From Luidia sarsii (Eukaryota > Echinodermata > Asteroidea > Paxillosida > Luidiidae): a DNA stretch of 64,000 bases. This document shows positions 57,441 through 64,000 of the stretch, piece by piece (position 1 is the stretch's first letter; the number at the start of each line of letters is the position of its first letter). Location of the stretch: NCBI GenBank assembly GCA_949987565.1, contig OX465102.1, positions 27,535,370 through 27,599,369 on the forward strand, read 5' to 3'. The translations under genes and the position numbers were made by a program. The notes beneath the pieces are model-generated. The model worked only from the letters and a program-made list of their open reading frames with translations, was not told where the DNA came from and made no database searches.

Positions 57441-57779
57441 TTTATTGAGAGTGGGTATACGTATGTAAAAGTAGTACTTTGATCAGATGTAAAGACACTG
57501 TCTGAAATATTTGCTTCGTAGTATGGCTTATAAGTTATAGGCATACCCTAGCTACAGTAACTGAATTTGTTTCTCCTTTTCACAAGATTTCTGTATTTTG
57601 ATTGTCGTCAGGATCATCATACAAGGGCTACAGTGAATGCATATATTTATATGTATACTGTATACTTTACTTTAGTGATATACCTCTGTGTGTACTCGGA
57701 TCATTTCGAATCAAACCGACACGATCCACTCACTTTAGGCCAGGAGAACAGATCTATGGCGTATGTAGTGTTGTGAGGG

Positions 57780-58930
57780 AAACAGGTCAACTCGTACCCA
57801 AACCGACTCGTACTCTGACCGACTCGTGCCCATTTTGGTCAACTCATACCCGTGCCAACTCGTACCCGTGCCAACTCGTGCCCGCACCAACTCGTACCTG
57901 CGCCAACTCGTACCCGCACCAACTCGTACCTGCGCCAACTCGTACCCGCGCCAACTCGTGCTCGCATAAAATAATGCACGGAGAACGAGTTGACTTGAAT
58001 TCTAACAAACCTTTGTGAAGTGTCCAGTTATTATTATAGGGGATCCAATGTTGGTAATTTGTATCGCTGTGTTGTTGGTTTGTGAAAATGATGGATTTCT
58101 GCTTTGTGAATAATGTTAGATTATGCATGTGAATGAGAAAAAAAATTCTTCGTGGTAATTTTAGCGAAACAATTTAACAAAATGTACGTGCCTCTACCAT
58201 TTTGCAAGAATGAACGCCAGCGTTATATTTTGATCGACACTTCGGACTAAACGTCAATCATTGAAATGCCAGTTTTGTTGGTTTTGTAGTCAATTGAAAA
58301 AAGGTGTTTCATGTCACCGCTAACACTGCACACCGTGGGCTTTGTTCAGTGCGTGAATGTAACTCCATCAGCAACAATAGAATATCAATACTTTAATGTT
58401 GCCGCTTATAAGTGCGTCCATACATGTGTGTGGTCAAATCATTTGCCCGACTGCTGTAGCCAGGTTTGCAACAATTGTTGTGCGTATCGAATGAAAGCGG
58501 GGGCGAGATCCCTGGAGATATACGGCAGATCTAGGTTAAATACTTCTGACTGGCGCCCCCACCACGGCAAAGAATAGTTGACTATTTTGGGACCGCCACC
58601 ATCCAAAGGGCTGGATAGCTCAGATGGTAGAGCGCTGGTACGGTAATCAAGAGGTCTCGGGGTCGAGTCCCGCTTCAGTCAAAGTTTTCTTTGCCATTTT
58701 CAAAAAAATGTTAAAAGCGTTCCCAGTCAGTTTTAATTGTTTGACTTAAAAATAATTTATTAATTTTAATAGCAAACTTAATCACGAGCATGAGTTGGTG
58801 CAGGTACGAGTGGGTGCGGGTACGAGTTGGCGCGGGTACGAGTTGGTGCGGGTACGAGTTGGCGCGGGCACGAGTTGGCGCAGGTACGAGTTGGTTGGGC
58901 ACGAGTTTGCATGGGTACGAGTGGAATCAA
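57780..58930. mobile_element. Foldback-like element with inverted arrays of a 16-bp repeat
   Basis: The left array (about 57785-57966) has about 11 units of CCAACTCGTACCCGCA type. The right array (about 58790-58926) has about 8 units of the complement (GAGTTGGTGCGGGTAC). The arrays face each other about 820 bases apart. Foldback elements with arms made of short direct repeats, such as the TU elements of sea urchins, have this build. No coding capacity is seen. Confidence 0.65.
58447..58747 (+). mobile_element. tRNA-derived SINE, best copy
   Basis: A leader segment (TAGCCAGGTTTGCAACAATT, GGAGATATACGGCAGATC) is followed by a tRNA-like head with A box TAGCTCAGATGGTAGAGCG and B box GGGTCGAGTCCC (58611-58680), then an AT-rich tail with CCCAGTCAGTTTT. 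It lies inside the foldback-like element. Confidence 0.8.
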
Positions 58931-61431
<2,501 letters not shown>

Positions 61432-61437
61432 TGAAAT

Positions 61438-62744
61438 TAAGCACCTTCGATATTGGGATTTTCAAATTTCAATATATCGGCGAAAAAATATTGATATTAT
61501 CGATATATTGATTTTTTCACGCGTACATATTGGATTAAGAAATAATAACTCGTAGTGTTACTGAAGGGGGTAAGTCAAAAATATTTCAAGAATAGGGAGA
61601 CTTTTTGTTTTGTCTTAAACACTTATTTTTATTTTTTTTACATAAGTTTTGATGTTCACAACCACAACGAGTTCATTATTTTGCGTTCCTTTCTTGCTGG
61701 GGGACATTCGTAGTCGTGAACCCCAAACACGATGGGTGTGTAAGCAGCAACTAGTGTCACCGACCCTTAACTTTACAAGAGGAACAAAGTGCGTAGAACC
61801 ATGTGGTTGGTTCTTGACCCAATTGAATGCAGTTGACATTGCAGTCATGGTTATCAATGTGAAAATAAAAAACACATTATTTGCCCCTAAAATACTCTTC
61901 AAGTAATGCAACTAGTAAGATTGTATTTTGGTTTGACTAATCAGCCCTGAAAATCCAGATTTTATAATGGGAATCTTTACTTTAGCCAAATTTATGCTAA
62001 TGATGCGCAGTCCCGAGGTGATCTGTACGTAGTGCGCAGGCATGAAAAAGGTCACCTGTTCAGAGATTCTCTGAAAGAAAAATAAGCATATTTGATATAT
62101 CGGGGTTAAGTTTGCTCCGGTGCGATGTTACGATGGAGGCAGCAACAACGTTCGACTTCTGATTTATTTACGAAATGGACAGCGGCGCTTGCTGTTGCAC
62201 TCACAAAAAAGAACGTACGATCCGCAGCGTGTGCAGTGCACACTACACTACACTGCTGTACGCAGTGTACGGTACAAATACTGTACAACGATTCCACGGA
62301 GCTTTACACTGTACATCGGAGCTGTTACGAGGTTGCAAGGTTGCGTGCACAAGGTTGCGTGCACGAGGTTGCCGGTAAGGTGCCCGTCTAACCTATTAAG
62401 TGTAGCCAACTGGGGGAACCAGTCTACAACTCAGATCCACAAGCTGTAATCTAGCACGCTCTGCTGTAGTGAGCGGTTTCATCACGTAGGCCCTATATCC
62501 TGGATTCTAACGAATGTTAAAACTTAAAACGACGCTCAAGGTATTACCGATCATATCACCAATATCGTTCCTCAATATCGCCCATTTCGATATGTCGCCC
62601 ATTTCGATATTTTCGATATTTTCGATATATCAAAAAATTCGATATTTTCGATATATCGAAATGAGTAAAAAATAAATATTTCGGCGATATCGATATCAAA
62701 ATGATATCGATATATCGAAAATATTGATATATCGACGGTGCTTG
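61438..62744. mobile_element. Non-autonomous hAT-like element with 8-bp target duplication
   Basis: The ends TAAGCACCTTCGATAT and ATATCGACGGTGCTTG are inverted repeats. ATTGAAAT flanks both sides (61430-61437 and 62745-62752). An 8-bp duplication with short inverted ends is typical of hAT transposons. Subterminal regions are packed with TCGATATATCGA palindromes (61450-61515 and 62565-62735). No transposase is seen. Confidence 0.85.
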
Positions 62745-63564
62745 ATTGAAATCCTGGTGTCCTCAAATCGTTGAAATGCTATTTATTATCATCTGGAAAC
62801 ATTTGGTAGTTAATTGCACTATAACTGAAGTGTAGTAATTGTTAACTGATTCTGATCAAAGCTTGTGCCTGATGTCAATTCACAAGCATAACTTAAAGTA
62901 GATCTAAAAAGTGAGTGAAATTTTCAATTTCAGAATCCATTTTAGGTTCAAGGAATGCATGCACAGTCGTTTCCTTTCAAAGGCATATTATTTTACTGCT
63001 GTGGTAGTCTGTGTCTCTGATGAAATGCCACCCGTGGTCATTACACTCTTCCAAAAGCTCAGACAGTGCAGCTGATTTTTCATGGGAGCATGCAAGTGTG
63101 CGATTACCTTCAGTAAACGTCAAGATGCAATCGTAAGATTGGTAGAGCAGTGTCATTGAATGATTATAGGTTTTAATATTTACATAATGACAAACCTAAT
63201 GAAGGACCATATGAAGGACTCATTTCATAAGAAGTGTGGTTCTAAAAAAAAGGTTGTTGGTCCTGTCTCTAGTCCAGTCATTTTCCCTTCTCTCAATTTC
63301 AGGATCATTGATCATTGAAATAAGCAGTTTTGGTGCAGCTGTGTGAACTGTCCAAACATGTTTAAAACGGCCTTCTAACATTGGCCAGATGCACCATTTG
63401 TAAGCCGGCCTATCATTGGAGCTTATACATTTCAGTGTACTCTATTACCCTGAACTGACAACAACCTTTGTAGCAGCCACTGATTAAGTGTATGACAGGA
63501 GGTTTTTTTTCTGGTGGGAGGGGGGTTGGGGTTGGTGAGGCAGAGTTTCTTGGAATCTATGTGT

Positions 63565-63616
63565 TATGCCTCCCTCTGGGCCTGTCATATGCCTCCCTCT
63601 GGGCCTGTCATATGCC
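63565..63616. repeat. 23-bp direct duplication
   Basis: Two identical units contain GCCTCCCTCTGGGCCTGTCA, followed by the start of a third. Confidence 0.88.
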
Positions 63617-64000
63617 TCAAACAATCTCACTCCCCTGGACTGTTCCCTGTTCCTCTGTGCTGTGTACAAAGTCTTTGCCTGTTTCTGGCGTCGTCCACAT
63701 GATTTGTCACATGCATTTCCATAGTGAAAGTATTAACACAAGATTTAGACTGTTATTCCGGTACACTCAAATCAAATGGCCCACCACTGAACCCTGAGAA
63801 GTCTGATCTACCATTATTCTGAACCTGCTCAGTCCTCTGGTAAATCTCCAATATTTCACCATGCTGAGTAGCGTGGATGTCTTTTTTTCCAAATTTGCAT
63901 CTTACTTAATTACCAAATTCCTGGAATTGACATTTGTATACATTTAGTCCGCCCCACTTATCAGATTTATGAGGACCAGTGGTATCAGATGGCTCTACCT

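Noticed and set aside
58611..58683. Functional tRNA gene
   Set aside because: A and B boxes are good, but the acceptor-stem ends do not pair convincingly. The same head occurs with SINE flanks elsewhere, so it is a SINE head.

Overview
The window is nuclear DNA of an animal. It has small GC-rich exons with GT/AG borders and polypyrimidine tracts, kilobase-scale introns, and a dense load of decayed transposons, palindromes and minisatellites. A BMP-type Smad MH1 exon, a microtubule-binding CAP-Gly/MTUS-family gene, frequent TGTACA/ACATGT-rich tracts, Penelope-like retroelement debris and a foldback-like element with 16-bp repeat arms fit a marine invertebrate deuterostome (echinoderm, hemichordate or cephalochordate). 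I cannot fix the species from sequence alone.

Region 501-34032 (+) holds thirteen consecutive coding exons of one gene. All phases agree and the joined coding sequence is 5124 nt: 1707 codons plus a TAG stop. Its 5' end lies upstream of the window. The product carries a CAP-Gly domain, two SxIP motifs, a long disordered region with homopolymer runs, and a C-terminal coiled coil that reads as the MTUS1/MTUS2 (ATIP/TIP150) family. The introns carry most of the repeats. The 3' region holds three degenerate tandem repeats.

Region 35-50 kb has no recognisable host gene. It is a repeat graveyard with terminal-inverted-repeat elements and several head-to-head inverted copies of the 3' end of a Penelope-like element. 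One of these keeps a frameshifted reverse-transcriptase/GIY-YIG C-terminus at about 46.1-46.85 kb. A hairpin repeat seen more than twenty times in the window has the same sequence as this element's 3' terminus.

Region 50419-51762 (+) is an apparently single-exon gene for a class I SAM-methyltransferase-like protein with a repetitive Pro/Tyr/Gln tail. The tail repeats continue past the stop codon.

Region 52-60.8 kb is again non-coding. It has a foldback-like element (57.8-58.9 kb), a tRNA-derived SINE and one weak 5'-UTR exon candidate. Exon 60790-61330 (+) starts a Smad1/5-type gene and encodes the MH1 domain. The linker and MH2 exons lie beyond the window. A non-autonomous hAT-like element with an 8-bp target duplication sits about 100 bp after this exon's donor site.

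The three genes are on the same strand, with no sign of operon-like coupling. The cytoskeletal gene and the BMP signal transducer look like ordinary neighbours separated by about 26 kb of repeat-rich DNA.
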